Below are positions 1 to 11,800 of a DNA stretch of 64,000 nt, in pieces. This stretch comes from Rhea pennata. Lineage: Eukaryota > Chordata > Aves > Rheiformes > Rheidae. Location of the stretch: assembly GCF_028389875.1 (NCBI RefSeq), contig NC_084665.1:20678001-20742000 (forward strand), written 5' to 3'. Every line of letters begins with the position of its first letter. Position 1 is the stretch's first letter. The position numbers and the translations under genes were made by a program. The notes under the pieces are model-generated. The model was given only the letters and a program-made list of their open reading frames with translations, did no database searches and had not been told where the DNA came from.

Positions 1-599
1 TTAGAAGTATTTTTGCCCCATTCCAGGGCAGATTCACATGTATCTGGAGAAGTCCTACCAGCATGAGATCATAGCTCTCAAACAAACAAAACCCTATGGA
101 CTGAAATGGGAACTCACTTTTATTGACTATTCAAGCATCTTCTTTGTCTTTGTAAATGATTACCAAGGTGAAATACCTTATGAACATCCCAGAAAGCCAA
201 TGCTCCTGCCCCTTCAGGCTGTAACCCCCATCTCTCTTTGGGGCCTGCTCACAGGGAGAGATGAGAGCCACCAGGAGGCACCTGAGGTCCCCCAAAAGGA
301 TCTGCCAATACCTGGCAAAGCCCAGGGCTCCAGCATGCTTGCTGTAGGCAAACAAAATAATGGAAAGGCCACCACAGCTTGGGCAGTCGATTGCCCCCTC
401 CACGTCCCTCCTGGCTGGGACCCCTCAGCCCTGCCTCGCTGGCAGTTCTCACCCTCCAGCCAGTTTCTTCTTTCTGACCAGCTTCCTCCTATGCCCATGG
501 TAACCATGGAGGAAGCAGGTTTGCAGGCTGACGGTCAGAAAGGGCTCCCTGCACGCCCTCATGGCTCTGCCCAAAGCCTTCAGTCACATTCAGTGCCCA
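1..599. other. left flank, nothing recognised
   Basis: No repeat family or exon is recognised here. A 205-codon frame (38-655) runs through it, but its product has low-complexity, Pro/Gln-rich composition, matches nothing I know and continues into CR1 in the wrong frame, so I treat it as chance. Confidence 0.5.
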
Positions 600-647
600 T
601 CATTCACTGCCACATCCTGACTCCAAGCTCAAGAGCGGTGCGTCCCT

Positions 648-2585
648 ATGAGTAAGAAGTGCAGCAAAAGGGGCAGGAGACCTGCATGGGTGAGCAAGGA
701 GCTCCTGGCCAAATTCAGACAGAAGAAGAAAGTCCACAGAGTGTGGAAGAGGGGACAGGCTACTTGGAAGGATTACAGGAATGCAGTCAGAGTATGTAGA
801 GATGCGGTGAGGAAGGCTAAGGCCCAGCTGGAATTGAGTCTGGCAAGGGATGTCCAGGACAATAGGAAGGGCTTCTTCAAATACATCAGCAGCAAGAGGA
901 GGACTAGGGAAAATGTGGGCCCACTACTGAATGGGGCAGGGACCCTGGTGACAAGGGATTCAGAGAATGCTGAATTACTGAATGCCTTCTTTGCTTCAGT
1001 CTTCACTGCTAAGGGCAGCCCTCGTGAATCCTGCAGCCTGGACGTGAGGGAGAAAGTCTGGAGAAGGGAAGACTTTGCTTTGGTTGAGGAGGGTAGGATT
1101 GGAGACCTTCTAGGCAGGCTACACATCCACAAATCCATGTGCCCAGATGGGATACACCCACGGGAACTGAGGGAGCTGGCGGATGTTGTTGCCAGGCCGC
1201 TCTCCATCATCTTTGAAAAGTCCTGGAGAACTGGAGAGGTGCCTGAGGACTGGAAGAAAGCCAGTGTCACTCCAGTCTTCAAGAAGGGCAAGAAGGAGGA
1301 CCCAGGCAACTACAGGCCGGTCAGCCTCACCTCCATCCCTGGAAAGGTGATGGAACAGCTCCTTCTGGATGTCATCTCCAAGCATATGATAGAAAAGAAG
1401 GTGATCAGGAGTAGCCAGCATGGATTCACCAAGGGGAAATCCTGCTTAACCAACCTGACAGTCTTCTATGATGGAATGACTGGCTGGGTAGATGAGGGGA
1501 GAGCAGTGGATGTTGTGTACCTTGACTTCAGCAAGGCTTTGGACACTGTCTCCTGTATCATCCTCCTAGATAAGCTCAGGAAGTGCGGGTTAGACGAGTG
1601 GACAGCGAGGTGGATTGAGAACTGGCTGAAAGGCAGAGCTCAGAGGGTCGTTGTCAGTGACGTGGAGTCTAGCTGGAGGCCTGTGGCTAGTGGCGTCCCC
1701 CAGGGCTCAGGACTGGGTCCCATCCTGTTCAACTTCTTCATCAACGACCTGGGTGAGGGGACAGAGTGCCTCCTCAGCAAGTTTGGTGAGGATACCAAGC
1801 TGGGAGGAGTGGCTGACACACCTGAGGGCTGTGCTGCCATTCAGAGAGACCTGGACACGCTGGAGAGTTGGGCAGAGAGGAACCTCCTGAGGTTCAACAA
1901 GGGCAAGTGCAGAGTCCTGCACCTAGGAAGGAATAAGCCTAGGCACCAGTACAAGCTGGGGGCTGACCTTCTGGAGAGCAGCTCTGCAGAGAAGGCCCTG
2001 GGAGTGCTGGTGGATGACAAGTTGACCATGAGCCAGCAATGTGCCCTCGTGGCCAAGAAGGCCAATAGTATCCTGGGGTGCATTAGGAAGAGTGTTGCCA
2101 GCAGGTGGAGGGAGGTGATCCTGCCCCTTTACTCAGCCCTGGTGAGGCCTCATCTCGAGTACTGTGTCCAGTTGTGGGCTCCCCAGCACAAGAGAGACAT
2201 GGAGCTACTGGAGAGAGTCCAGTGGAGGGCTGCAAAGATGATCAGAGGGCTGGAGCACCTGCCCTATGAGGAAAGGCTGCGAAAGCTGGGCCTCTTCAGC
2301 CTGGGGAAGAGAAGACTGAGGGGGGATCTTATCAATGTGTACAAGCACCTGAAGGGAGGGTGTCAAGGGGACAGGGACAAACTGTTTTCAGTTGTCCCGT
2401 GCGGCAGGACAAGAGGCAATAGGCAGAAATTGAAGCACAGGCAGTTCCGCCTGAACGTGAGGGGGAATTTCTCCCCTGTGAGAGTGACGGAGCACTGGAA
2501 CAGGTTGCCCAGAGAGGTTGTGAAGTCTACTTCTGTGGAGATCTTCAAGGCCTGCCTGGATGCAACCTTGTGTAACATGCTCTAG
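648..2585 (+). CDS. CR1 ORF2 C-terminal part: reverse transcriptase, catalytic box altered
   Basis: The 645-codon frame encodes the reverse-transcriptase and C-terminal portion of CR1 ORF2, the enzyme that copies LINE RNA into DNA at a nicked target. Landmarks in order: a basic N-terminal stretch (residues 1-60); [14 protein letters not shown] near 105; [11 protein letters not shown] near 160; the NYRPVSL block with N221; motif [13 protein letters not shown] with catalytic D293; SGVPQGS at 348-354; the catalytic box FGED at 379-382; the CR1 C-terminal region with [12 protein letters not shown] and [14 protein letters not shown]. The frame has no internal stop. However, the usual FADD of this family reads F-G-E-D, so the first catalytic aspartate is glutamate (E381), and motif A has L where CR1 normally has F. 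The N-terminal endonuclease is missing. The ATG is probably an internal methionine rather than a true start. The copy is almost certainly dead, yet its frame is well preserved. Confidence 0.9.
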   Translation: MSKKCSKRGRRPAWVSKELLAKFRQKKKVHRVWKRGQATWKDYRNAVRVCRDAVRKAKAQLELSLARDVQDNRKGFFKYISSKRRTRENVGPLLNGAGTLVTRDSENAELLNAFFASVFTAKGSPRESCSLDVREKVWRREDFALVEEGRIGDLLGRLHIHKSMCPDGIHPRELRELADVVARPLSIIFEKSWRTGEVPEDWKKASVTPVFKKGKKEDPGNYRPVSLTSIPGKVMEQLLLDVISKHMIEKKVIRSSQHGFTKGKSCLTNLTVFYDGMTGWVDEGRAVDVVYLDFSKALDTVSCIILLDKLRKCGLDEWTARWIENWLKGRAQRVVVSDVESSWRPVASGVPQGSGLGPILFNFFINDLGEGTECLLSKFGEDTKLGGVADTPEGCAAIQRDLDTLESWAERNLLRFNKGKCRVLHLGRNKPRHQYKLGADLLESSSAEKALGVLVDDKLTMSQQCALVAKKANSILGCIRKSVASRWREVILPLYSALVRPHLEYCVQLWAPQHKRDMELLERVQWRAAKMIRGLEHLPYEERLRKLGLFSLGKRRLRGDLINVYKHLKGGCQGDRDKLFSVVPCGRTRGNRQKLKHRQFRLNVRGNFSPVRVTEHWNRLPREVVKSTSVEIFKACLDATLCNML

Positions 2586-2647
2586 GTGACCCTGCTGAGC
2601 AGGGATGTTGGACTAGATGATCTCCAGAGGTCCCTTCCAACCTTACT

Positions 2648-2667
2648 GATTCTATGATTCTATGATT
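2648..2667 (+). repeat. CR1 3'-terminal octamer repeat (ATTCTATG)n
   Basis: About two copies of ATTCTATG close the CR1 element and mark its 3' boundary. CR1 elements end in such short repeats instead of poly(A). The following sequence, from about 2669, is unrelated flank. Confidence 0.88.
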
Positions 2668-2668
2668 T

Positions 2669-3127
2669 GTCCTTCTGAGCCCACTGAAATGCTGCATCTC
2701 CACTGTATCATAGAATCCCTCTTTCCCTCACATTTTTTGCTTTTAAGGGATTAACAGAGGCCAAAAAGCACAAAACAGATTTAAAAAGAAAATTCCTCTT
2801 TGAGAGCTGATCTGCTGTTTACAGTGCAGCTTTTCTTCCAATACTGAAAATTGCATTTAAGTACATGCATCCACACATAGCACCGTAATCATACTCAACA
2901 CTTGAATTATCTCATTGCATTTCATCAGACTACTTTTGCATTTGGTACTTTGAAAAACCCCCAAAAATAAGGAAGAGAAGGGAGGAAGAAGGGAAGAGAG
3001 ATTAGGAAACTCTGGAATGAACATATGGCAACTGAAGACTGGAACAATAATACTGATACCTCTTCAATTGCTGAGTATTCACAAGATTTTTGAAACACAC
3101 TGTAGAATTATCAATACTTCTCAGGAA
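2669..3127. other. CR1 downstream flank, nothing recognised
   Basis: AT-rich unique-looking sequence with no exon or repeat recognised. A TATCATAGAATCC at about 2705 resembles a CR1 3' end in reverse, but it is too short to call. Confidence 0.4.
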
Positions 3128-3312
3128 GCTTTGTACATGTTTGCTGCTTCACTAGCAGCTAGGTACTTAAAATGAACTGATTGATTGGTTTCAGAGCACA
3201 ATATAATCAATACAGCACATTTGAATGAGTATTGCAGCTTTCCACATAATTAGAGGTGACTCACTTGTTTAGAATTTTGAATCAGTAAAATGATCATGTC
3301 AACACTGTATTT
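3128..3312 (+). repeat. paired non-coding element, copy 1
   Basis: This stretch aligns colinearly with 7100-7272. Shared blocks are GATTGATTGGT (3179), TAATCAATA (3204), GCAC.TTT.AATGA and TAATTAGAG.TGACT (3247). The offset to copy 2 is 3973 and then 3972 bases, so only a one-base indel separates the blocks. By eye the best 70 nt are about two-thirds identical. There is no coding potential. It could be an old interspersed repeat or a locally duplicated regulatory element; the TGATTGAT and TAATTA words are typical of PBX/HOX-like and other homeodomain sites (inference). Confidence 0.6.
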
Positions 3313-4379
3313 TGCTAAGACTGGAAATATCACCTCATTTTCTGGTCTTTGTTTTGTTTTATGCATGTGCATCCTTATTTCTCAATTTGCTTACCTTATT
3401 TGCTTTAGAGAATATTCTCTGGTGGTTTTGCAGGCTAAGACTGAACAAGATTTGTCCTTGAGCACAACTTGAAATAAAAGTTTAATCTGCAGCTGGAAAC
3501 CTTATTTGTTCCTCTTTTTCACAGTGACATCATAAAATGAGAACAAAGGAATTGCAAGTTATGTTATAATTGCGCTCTGGCACACAAGCACCAATGGTCC
3601 ATTCGAGGGGCCACAACTTGGCCTTCAGTAGTGTCCTGGACAGCTTCTGCTGAACCTTTGGCACAAACACTGGTTGACACCATCCTCAATGGGATGGTCG
3701 AGGGAAAACATACATAAAGCCTATGGGTGAGCTAATTCTTGCTTAGGGCTTCATTTGCACCATAGCATTCTGATATCACTATAACAGGCCAACTGGCAAC
3801 CAAGGGGAGGTCAGGAGCTGGCTGATGAATTTGAGGGGAAAGCTGAGCAGATATCCCACACCACATAGTCCCAGCTCCCAGCAGAGCCCAAGCCAGTGTG
3901 GGGATGATGCACCGCCACGTGGGCTGGTGTGTTACCATTTTTGCAATTGGTTGCCAGTGACATGAATAACAGCTTCACTGCTCATTGACTTGGGCTGTTC
4001 GCTGCAATCTCTGCCACTGTAAGGCGATAGGGACTATCTGTCAGGAAGGCAGGGGACATGGGATTAGTGCCTGCTCTGTGCCCTGAGTGACATGGGCCCT
4101 CTCCAGGTGGAGAGGTGAGCAAAGAGGGTTATACAGCCTTGCCAGTTAGGCAGTTTTCTGACATTACATGGTGCAGATGCCTTAAGGAAATTTGTATCCA
4201 CTAAGGCAATCAGCTATTACTGCAGTAAAATGTGTTAACAAAAATTAATGACAATATAAACTATAGTGGTACAAAGAAGAAGCAAAGGACCCTGATGTAA
4301 AAAATACTTCCAGTGTTAGGGACAGATGCAGACCTAGGTGCCCCAAAGCAGAACTTCAACAAATCTGAGGTGTCTACAG

Positions 4380-4414
<35 letters not shown>
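4380..4414 (+). repeat. poly(A) tract, A35
   Basis: An uninterrupted run of 35 A, followed by an A/G-rich stretch. No retrotransposed gene body or target-site duplication was recognised upstream, so it is annotated as a homopolymer only. Confidence 0.95.
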
Positions 4415-4417
<3 letters not shown>

Positions 4418-7099
4418 GGAGAAAAAAAGGACACTCAGAAGTCAGAACTGAGGCATGTAAGTATGCAAAACTCACACAGAACCCTCCCAGTTTGATGTGA
4501 AAATTGCCTAAAAGCCTGCCTTTGGGGGAATTTGCTTAATCAGAAGAGCCTAAGAGCAGGGCAGTTCATTATTGTGCCTAAGCCACATTGTGATCCAGAA
4601 TTAGGACAAAACAGTGCCTAAGTGCCCTGGGCACCCTCTGACCATGCCAGCTATGCACCAGCAATACTGGGTGCCTAAGTGCCTCGAGCATCATTTGCTT
4701 TTAGGAAATTCCTCTGTTTTTAATGCAGAAAGTCAGTGACCAGCATGCATACCCAAGGAATGTGTAAATCAGCTGCTAAGCTTCACCAAGGCAATGTACA
4801 GCCACAGATACACCTTCTGATTGCTATCTCAGATAATTGGGTTATAATTATCTCCACCATGGGAGCGAGGGGAAGGGGAGAGCACTACCTGTCTTGTGAA
4901 GCGTGAACTGGAGAGACAGGCAGTGCAGAGGGAGTGTAGGTGCCTGAACTGAGCTTTGGTTGCCACATGAAGGTCAAGGTGTCTGAAAATTCAGCCTGCA
5001 GGCAGCCATGTCACTGTGCAGATGAACCTGTAGGTCCTGTTAGGCATGAAACCATAGCCAAATAGCAAAAATAGCCTTTCACAATTACTGGCATTGTCAT
5101 GGAGTGACCTACAATTGTATGTCCCAGGTGCTGAGATAAATAGGGCTTTGCCCTGCTTTAGTGCATTTTCAGTCATTTTCTGTGAGACAGCAACAGTTAA
5201 ATAGACCCATAGAGGCATACAAAGACAAATGAGCCCCATAACCCTTGGCTTTGTCCACTCTTCTGCTCTTTAATAATACTACAGGCTAGGTTAATCTGCA
5301 TCAGATAGATCCAACAGCAACCCAAGCATGCACAGAGAGCCAGTTGCATATGCCTTTAGCAGACCTCATCCTAGTTTTTTCTTGTCATAAGGCTATTCAG
5401 GTTTGATGACTGGCAATAAGCTGTTAATCTGCTGCCTGGAGAATAAGTTCCAGTCAGCACACTTGCTTGTTGTCCAGTGAGGTCTATCTCATACACACAC
5501 ACACGCGTGCACATATATAATTGCATATGCATAAATCTTTATGGACCTTGCATGTGCTTAGAGATCTGCGTAGGATCGAAACACCTCCTGTGTCCCCTTC
5601 GTAGGCCATTGTTACTTACAAAACCGTGGGGTTCATTCTTTTAGCAACACACCACAATGCCTCACACAGGAAAAAACAAACACAGTTCTATTCCCTGCTA
5701 CCAGCCAGGGCTGTCCAGCCCTTACCCACTGCGAGCACTTGCAAAGTCTCCTCTGATATTGCTAAACATCTCCGCTGCATGTGATGCTTGGTGGTACTTG
5801 TGAGTGAGGTGAGGTGGGAAAAGGGAAGGGGGAAAATAATCCATGCCTAAGATTTAAAAGGATGGTTTGGGGAGATGTGCAGTAGCATATTGCCCGCTCA
5901 GCCAACAGAAACACATAAGCAAGCAATCTGATCTGCCAGCTGACTCCTTTTGCCTTTGGATTCACATTTTAAACTTTCAATATTCCCAAAATTGTAGTGA
6001 CAGGTGAGAGAAGAAAGAAACGGAAATATGATTATAGAAATGGAAATAGGAAGGGCAAGGGAAAAAGGAAAAGAAAGATCAGAGTTTACCAGTCTTGGTC
6101 TGTTTTTAATTGCTGACATTTCAAAAGTTGAAATACTTTAATTACCTCTCAGGAACACATGTGAAATTTCAAGTGGCTCCTGTTGGTATTTAAATATGGA
6201 TTTTAGTGGTGGTGGGGCTCTAATTAGAAGTTGTCTGGTTTTGATGGTGTTGTCCAGGGCAGCGGTAGTATTTTGGATAGAAGAACATTTTCTGCAATAA
6301 GCAAAGAGAGGTATTTGGTGTCAGAAAGGGATTGCCATCATTTCCTGAGAAGAAAGAAATGAAATCAGATCTTCTCTCATTTCAGAATGGGATTACTGTA
6401 CCCTCCATCTTTTAGGATTGAATCTGAAAGCAATGAACAGTGGAGATGGATGGAGAAGATGGCAACACCCAATATTTCTTTCATCATAATAGCTTTAAAA
6501 TCCTATGAAGCTGTGAAAGCCTTTTTTTCTGACTGGTTTGGACTTCAAACCAAAATTTTTTAGTAGTTAGCTTTGTATGATCATCCTCTTTTCTATCCCT
6601 TCTTCTCCTTTTTTCTCTTCCCCTCTGTAACCTCATTCCTCTACCTATTTGTATCCACTGGCACGTTATATTTCCTGCAAGAAAATCAGGCAGAGAGACC
6701 AGCAGCCTTTTTCAAGGGTGAGGTTTGCCATTCATCATGTGCAGGTGGGACCAGACTTCTCCAGCCATTACTTTTGAGACCATCACGAGCAGGTTTCACA
6801 GGTCCCAGAGCATAACTATTGCCAAGGCAACAGGAAATCATACGAAGTCAAGTGAAATAAAAGTTTACATACTCCACCCCACTGGTCTTTATGTGTGCTT
6901 CCCATCCCCAAATTCATCGTGGTAACCCATTTGCCTTCCTGACAAAGACCTAAACTGCCAAGGACAAGAGCAATGAATAAAAACACTAAGAAACACCTCT
7001 TCATACTGTGCCGAGTGAGCCTGTGTTTTACTTTCATCTAACTGTCTTTCTGAACCTGGCATTTTTTTGTAAGAATTAAATCATCTAAATTCCCTAGCA
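4415..7099. other. no gene recognised between simple repeats
   Basis: Non-coding sequence with short ORFs that look like chance. A strong minus-strand donor-like site (GTAAGT) lies at about 5620-5625 but has no convincing acceptor partner. Confidence 0.4.
5490..5519. repeat. (CA)n / alternating purine-pyrimidine tract
   Basis: Thirty bases of strictly alternating pyrimidine and purine: CA repeats, then CGCGTGCA, then TATATA. This is a microsatellite whose composition also favours left-handed Z-DNA (established property of such alternation). Confidence 0.85.
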
Positions 7100-7272
7100 G
7101 TTTTGTTTGCATGTATTGATTCAGTGAGAGTCAGGAAGTTTAAATTGGAAGGATTGATTGGTGCAGTGTTAGCTGTAATCAATATGGCACCTTTAAATGA
7201 ATACAGTCATCTTGCACTTAATTAGAGATGACTTGGTTATTTCACAGAGCATTTCATGTCAGGACAGGTATC
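7100..7272 (+). repeat. paired non-coding element, copy 2
   Basis: Partner of copy 1 at 3128-3312 in the same orientation. GATTGATTGGT is at 7152, TAATCAATA at 7176 and TAATTAGAGATGACT at 7219. Similarity fades on both sides, near 7100 and 7272. No third copy was noticed elsewhere in the window, which slightly favours local duplication over a high-copy repeat. Confidence 0.6.
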
Positions 7273-8526
7273 AAATGTAACTGTTGCACTTGCTGCAAGA
7301 GGAAACATAGCTTGAGGATGATTCTAATTTGACCCTTAAATGTATAAAAGTAGACAGAGACTAGCAAATACAGAAGGGACCCAACACAGTGCTTCTTACC
7401 ATAAGCTTTTTTTTTTAACAAAAGGAAATCAAACAGTTGACAAAATGAAGAAATTGCCTTTTCCTCCAATGCCCATATCCAAAATATGTGTGGGGGGGCA
7501 AGATGCACTTCTCTGCTCCCTTTGGAAGGGACACAGCTCCCTTGGGAAAGAGGCTCCGAGACCCTCCGTGCTGCCCCACTTCACCATCAATTGGACCCCA
7601 CCCTGCTGGCTCCACTCTGTGTTTTGAGGACACCCAGAAGTGAGAAGTTTGCAAGCTGCTTGAGGCTGCAGTTCAACCCTCTCCCTGGGACTGGGTACCC
7701 AAGGAGCAGTCAGGGAAGATACCAGTGCAAGCCGCACACACCTCCGGGCAGCGGGAGGTACACATACCGGTGACTCTCCGGGCCACTTCCCTCCAGCCAG
7801 CTCAAAGACCCTTCAGACTGCAGTGGCTCCCGTGCTTTCTGGCGGAAAGACAGTGACATGTTTGCCAGATGTCTTGCCTCGAAGGTAGAGTAGCCAACCC
7901 CACCCATACAAGCTCAGAGCCACCTGTGGGACAGAACCTGTGTGCTCCCAGGGCCCCCTAAAAGTGTCTAACACGTCCGAGCTACCAAAGTAACGATCAC
8001 CCTTGCAGAAGAGAGCAGTGAAGAGGTAGGTAAGAGGCTGGCTGAAGTAACAAGTCTAGCCTAGCTGGGTCTTTTATTTTTTTTGACAAGGGGAAATAAA
8101 TCTTAATGGCTGAAACATATTTGCAAATGAGCTTGAACTATAATTAAATAATTGTGACCAGTCCATAAATTCAACCCAAATCCAGTAAATGGCAGAACAG
8201 TTTCAGAAATTTCCCAAGGAAGAGGCAGTGCAGGGAGCAGGTCTCCGGGCTAGGTTCACAGAAAAAGGGGTTGGTAGTTTTGCTGTCGTTCAGCCACACG
8301 TAAGTGATCACCTAATGTATGAATGACACAGTTTTTTCCCCTTATCTGGAGGGACCTGAACACAAAGCACAAATGCTCTGAAGAATTGTCTCTGTGGGCA
8401 TGGGTTTTTCTTGAGTCTCATCTGCTGATGCTGTTCCATTTTTAAAGAAAACAAAAAACATTAGGGTGTGCTGAGGCTGAGAGACAGCAAAAAGGAAGTG
8501 CAATTACCTTCTGTGCTGGTACCTAG
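7273..8526. other. no gene recognised
   Basis: Moderately GC-rich sequence around 7480-7990 supports overlapping short ORFs on both strands, the pattern expected from chance open frames. No splice-supported exon or known repeat was seen. Confidence 0.4.
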
Positions 8527-8667
8527 AGCACCTACCAGTGAGGTGGAAAGCTGCGAGTCTGCTTCATGCGACAGTGAATATTCAAGCACCCCATCTAAAG
8601 TGGAGCAGCCTCACTGGGAGGAACAGATGCAGTTCAGCCGCGAATACCCTGTCATACACGGAGAAAG
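8527..8667 (+). CDS. weak internal exon candidate
   Basis: The segment follows a pyrimidine-rich acceptor (TTACCTTCTGTGCTGGTACCTAG) and ends at AAAG before GTAGCAG, a weak donor. It is 141 bp, phase 2 to phase 2, and open in one frame. The peptide is acidic and serine-rich, with blocks such as SEVESCESASCDSEYSS and VEQPHWEEQMQFSREYP, a composition more protein-like than the surrounding chance ORFs. I do not recognise the protein. The donor is poor and no neighbouring plus-strand exon was found, so chance remains likely. Confidence 0.15.
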
Positions 8668-8784
8668 GTAGCAGACCAGCTAGCGCTCTAATCGCTGAGC
8701 CGCTGAGCAAAAGAGGATGCATCCTCGTGTCACTTGTGACCACAAATGGCTTCAAAGTAAGATGTTACATTTTTAAAATAAGAA

Positions 8785-8804
8785 ATATATATATATATAT
8801 ATAT
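8785..8804. repeat. (AT)10 microsatellite
   Basis: Ten uninterrupted AT units in AT-rich sequence. Confidence 0.95.
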
Positions 8805-11800
8805 TCTGATCCAAAGCAAAATGACTTAATTTTTAAAAGATTGTTCTTCACTGAAATTAAGATGACCCGTTTATCTAGCTCCACTCAGTCTATCTGACAG
8901 CATTTGCAAACATTGCAATTACTTGTGTGCTTAGTGTACTCTAAACACAGCAATAACTGTGTGAGCTGCATACCAAAGAACGAACCCATCTGGGCCCCAC
9001 AAGTGGCACTCCAAGCACCCTGAAGTGCAGAGATCCCGGGGCAGAGGGGTACTGAGGAAGGGATCTCCAAGTATAACATGGCAACATGCCGAGAGTGAGA
9101 GCAGCTCCCGTGCTTTTTTCCCCTCCGTGCGTGAGGAATCAAATTACCCAGCTGTTCCTGTTCCAGCATCACCAGGAACTGCCCAGGATTGCTGACCGGG
9201 CACCTCCAGTGGGACATTCGCCCACCATTATAGCCATAAATGCCAGAACTAGGACAAGCACCTTGTGCTCCTGACATTCAGCCCCACTTGACTTGGCTTA
9301 ATTCATGTGCCATTTAGTGTTGAATATTTAGTCACGGTTGCACATGGGCAAAACACAGCTGAGCACTCATCAAGCATCTTTATTAAAATTTTATTATGTA
9401 AATTAATTGCATACATAAGCACTGGCATAGCACATTTGAGTGCAAGCTTTGCAGATCTGTGAAAGGCATGTCACTTCTCCGGAATTCTGTAGTTTGAAAA
9501 TGTTTCCTTTGCCTTCCAGAAAAACCAAACAATACAAATAGGTTTTTCTTGTCCCAGGGTAGGGATATAAATCTTTCAGCACAGAAAAAGGCCCCCCAAC
9601 ATGGTGAAGAAGGGATTCAGTGAGGCAGCATGTACCACACACAGCTCCACGGCACCCCTCAAGAGCACAGCAACGCTGAGTGAAAAACATGCTGTCAGAT
9701 CACCAGTGTGCTTTCTGAAGCGTCGCCCATGATTTCAGGGCAAATCGCTAAAGGTTTCTGCAGATCTCCAGTAATTATTTCCAAACGAATCTTACCTGCA
9801 GCTTAGCAAAGGGGGTATTTATTAATATTAAAATGTTTCTTTTTCCTCCGTCCATTTGTTCGTGCCATTGGTCTTCAGCTATCATCACTCCCTTCTCGCC
9901 CCGGCAACCTATGAGCCTGTTTCTTTGCTGGAGCTAGGTCAGCATCTGTTCTTTCTCCTGGAACATGTGTCATGGGAAAAGCCTCGATCTCAGTATCTGT
10001 CACATTCAAAGCTCCTCAGAAACAAATTCCAGAGTATTTTTTCCATATTCAGACATAAAACCCACACCAGGTGGAAACAGAGTCCAACTGTGTTGTGGCA
10101 TCTCCAGTGTAATGTAACTTTGATGGTAATTTAACTCCCCAGGAGCCTTTCACAGATGCAAGGTTCATGTGATAGAAACACTTGGGTTTAGTAATGCTAA
10201 AACTTCTTTACCTTCCTCACACGCCACGCCAAATAAATAGATACAAGAGAAGCATTACCATCAATTCCTAGAATTAATGAAGATCACATCTGCCAAGCAA
10301 CCGCAGCAGGGCCTGATGTTTCTGAAGTGCACGACCTCCCCTCTCCAAAGCTCCCACCACCCTCCACCGCCCTTCGCCGCAGGACGCTGTAGGGGCTCCA
10401 AAGCCGCTCCTGCAGATGGGCTCCCTTGGCTTCGTGCTACGCGGCGTGGCGGCCCCTCAGGAGCAAGGAGCAGAGCCCCTGCACCCTGCACCGCTCCACC
10501 TCCCGGCTCTGCGTGCCCATGCCACTGCTGGACTGCTGAGCTTCTCTAAATAACTGTTCTGCTGTGGGGCCATCTCCCTCTCTCTGCAGGCCGTGGTCCT
10601 TAGCTGCAACCCTGGCACCTGCGAAATGTGTGGCCTCCTCCTCCTCCTCACCCAGCAGGGCTGCACGGGATGAAGAGTGGTCAGCTTTGAAGCTGCACTG
10701 CCAGGTCCAAGGCGAAGAGCTGCTGGCCTCTTCTAAGACCCAGGAAGGAGAAACGATTCATAATTTCATTGCAGGAGAGATTTTTGTCATTCATTTTTTT
10801 CTTGTGAGTCCTAAAACGAGGCAGAAAGGAGGCCTGGAGCCCCCCTGCCCTGCTTAGCAGTCCTAAAGCCAAGCAAATGGAAACAGCTCAGCAGTTCCCA
10901 GCACCATCACCACCAGGAAATCTCCACCAGAATGTAAAAATTGAAAGATGTGTGTAAAATCATGAGTTTTTTTTTTTTTTTAATCCACTCAAAGGGTATC
11001 AAGAGCTAGGGCAAAAAATAAAACAGTAAATATTGTAATACTCTGGAGAGCAGACATGGCAACATATATACAGGCATGTATATCCTGTAGTTCTGCTTCT
11101 CATTCCTGTGGCTTGTGTTCCCCTCAGGAGTTGCAAAGGCAATCATCAGAAGCATCAGAAAGTACAGAAAATTTCATTACCTTGTAAAATAAAGAAAACT
11201 CTCGCTACAGCACCACTCCTCACACATCCTTACCCTCCAAGGTCACTTATTCCCTGTCAAATGTATAAAATACTCTCACACACATGCATCTACCTAAATT
11301 TCTTAATTTACAGAGGCTGTCAGCTTTCATAATTGATACAATTTTTACCATAATAGAGAATGTAAGAGGGTCTCTCTTTCTGTGATTCTCATGAATAAGG
11401 AGTCATCAGGCTGTCCTAAGTCAGTAATTTTAGGCTGACTTCTTAGTTAATAAACCCAATTCCTCAAAGCATTCTTCCACCCCACCAAGTAAGTCCTCCC
11501 CCTCAGTAAAAAAAAAAAAAAATGATTCAGATGATAACCAGTTTGACAGTTCCTCATCTCCTCTGCTGTCTTGGGCTCCTGCTGTGTGCTATCTTGAGGA
11601 GGAAGGAGGAGAGAAGGTTTGGTGTCAGGCTGCACCCAGCATGAACAAGGGGACCCCAAGGAAAGGTGGGCAGACCCCAAGGTGGGTATGGGCAGCACAG
11701 TGCTTCCACCCCAAAACATAACCACTGTCCACCGGAGGCTATTTCCAAATGGAGACCTAGTGCAGAGAATAGCCAGAGTCAAGCTGAAAACACAAAACAG

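Larger units (their letters stand above)
621..2668 (+). mobile_element. CR1-type LINE, 5'-truncated, with intact 3' end
   Basis: This is a chicken-repeat-1 family non-LTR retrotransposon. Its left limit is the furthest upstream point where the CR1 reading frame can be followed: just before the ATG at 648 the frame reads LQAQERCVP, preceded by a stop at 618-620, so truncation or a frameshift lies near 600-620. No endonuclease domain is visible upstream, as expected for CR1 copies that stop short during target-primed reverse transcription. The 3' end has the typical CR1 tail, with GTTGGACTAGATGATCTCC near 2608-2627 and a closing ATTCTATG-type repeat instead of poly(A). It is the only clear CR1 copy I see. 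A bird is the simplest host; crocodilian or turtle is less likely. The exact 5' boundary and subfamily are not resolved. Confidence 0.93.

Noticed and set aside
38..655. 205-codon plus-strand frame at the left end
   Set aside because: No domain or recognisable similarity; it enters the CR1 element in the wrong frame; composition looks like chance.
2705..2716. TCATAGAAT resembling a reversed CR1 3' end
   Set aside because: Only nine bases match and no CR1 body follows.
5620..5800. Minus-strand GTAAGT donor at about 5620
   Set aside because: No acceptor with an open segment upstream.
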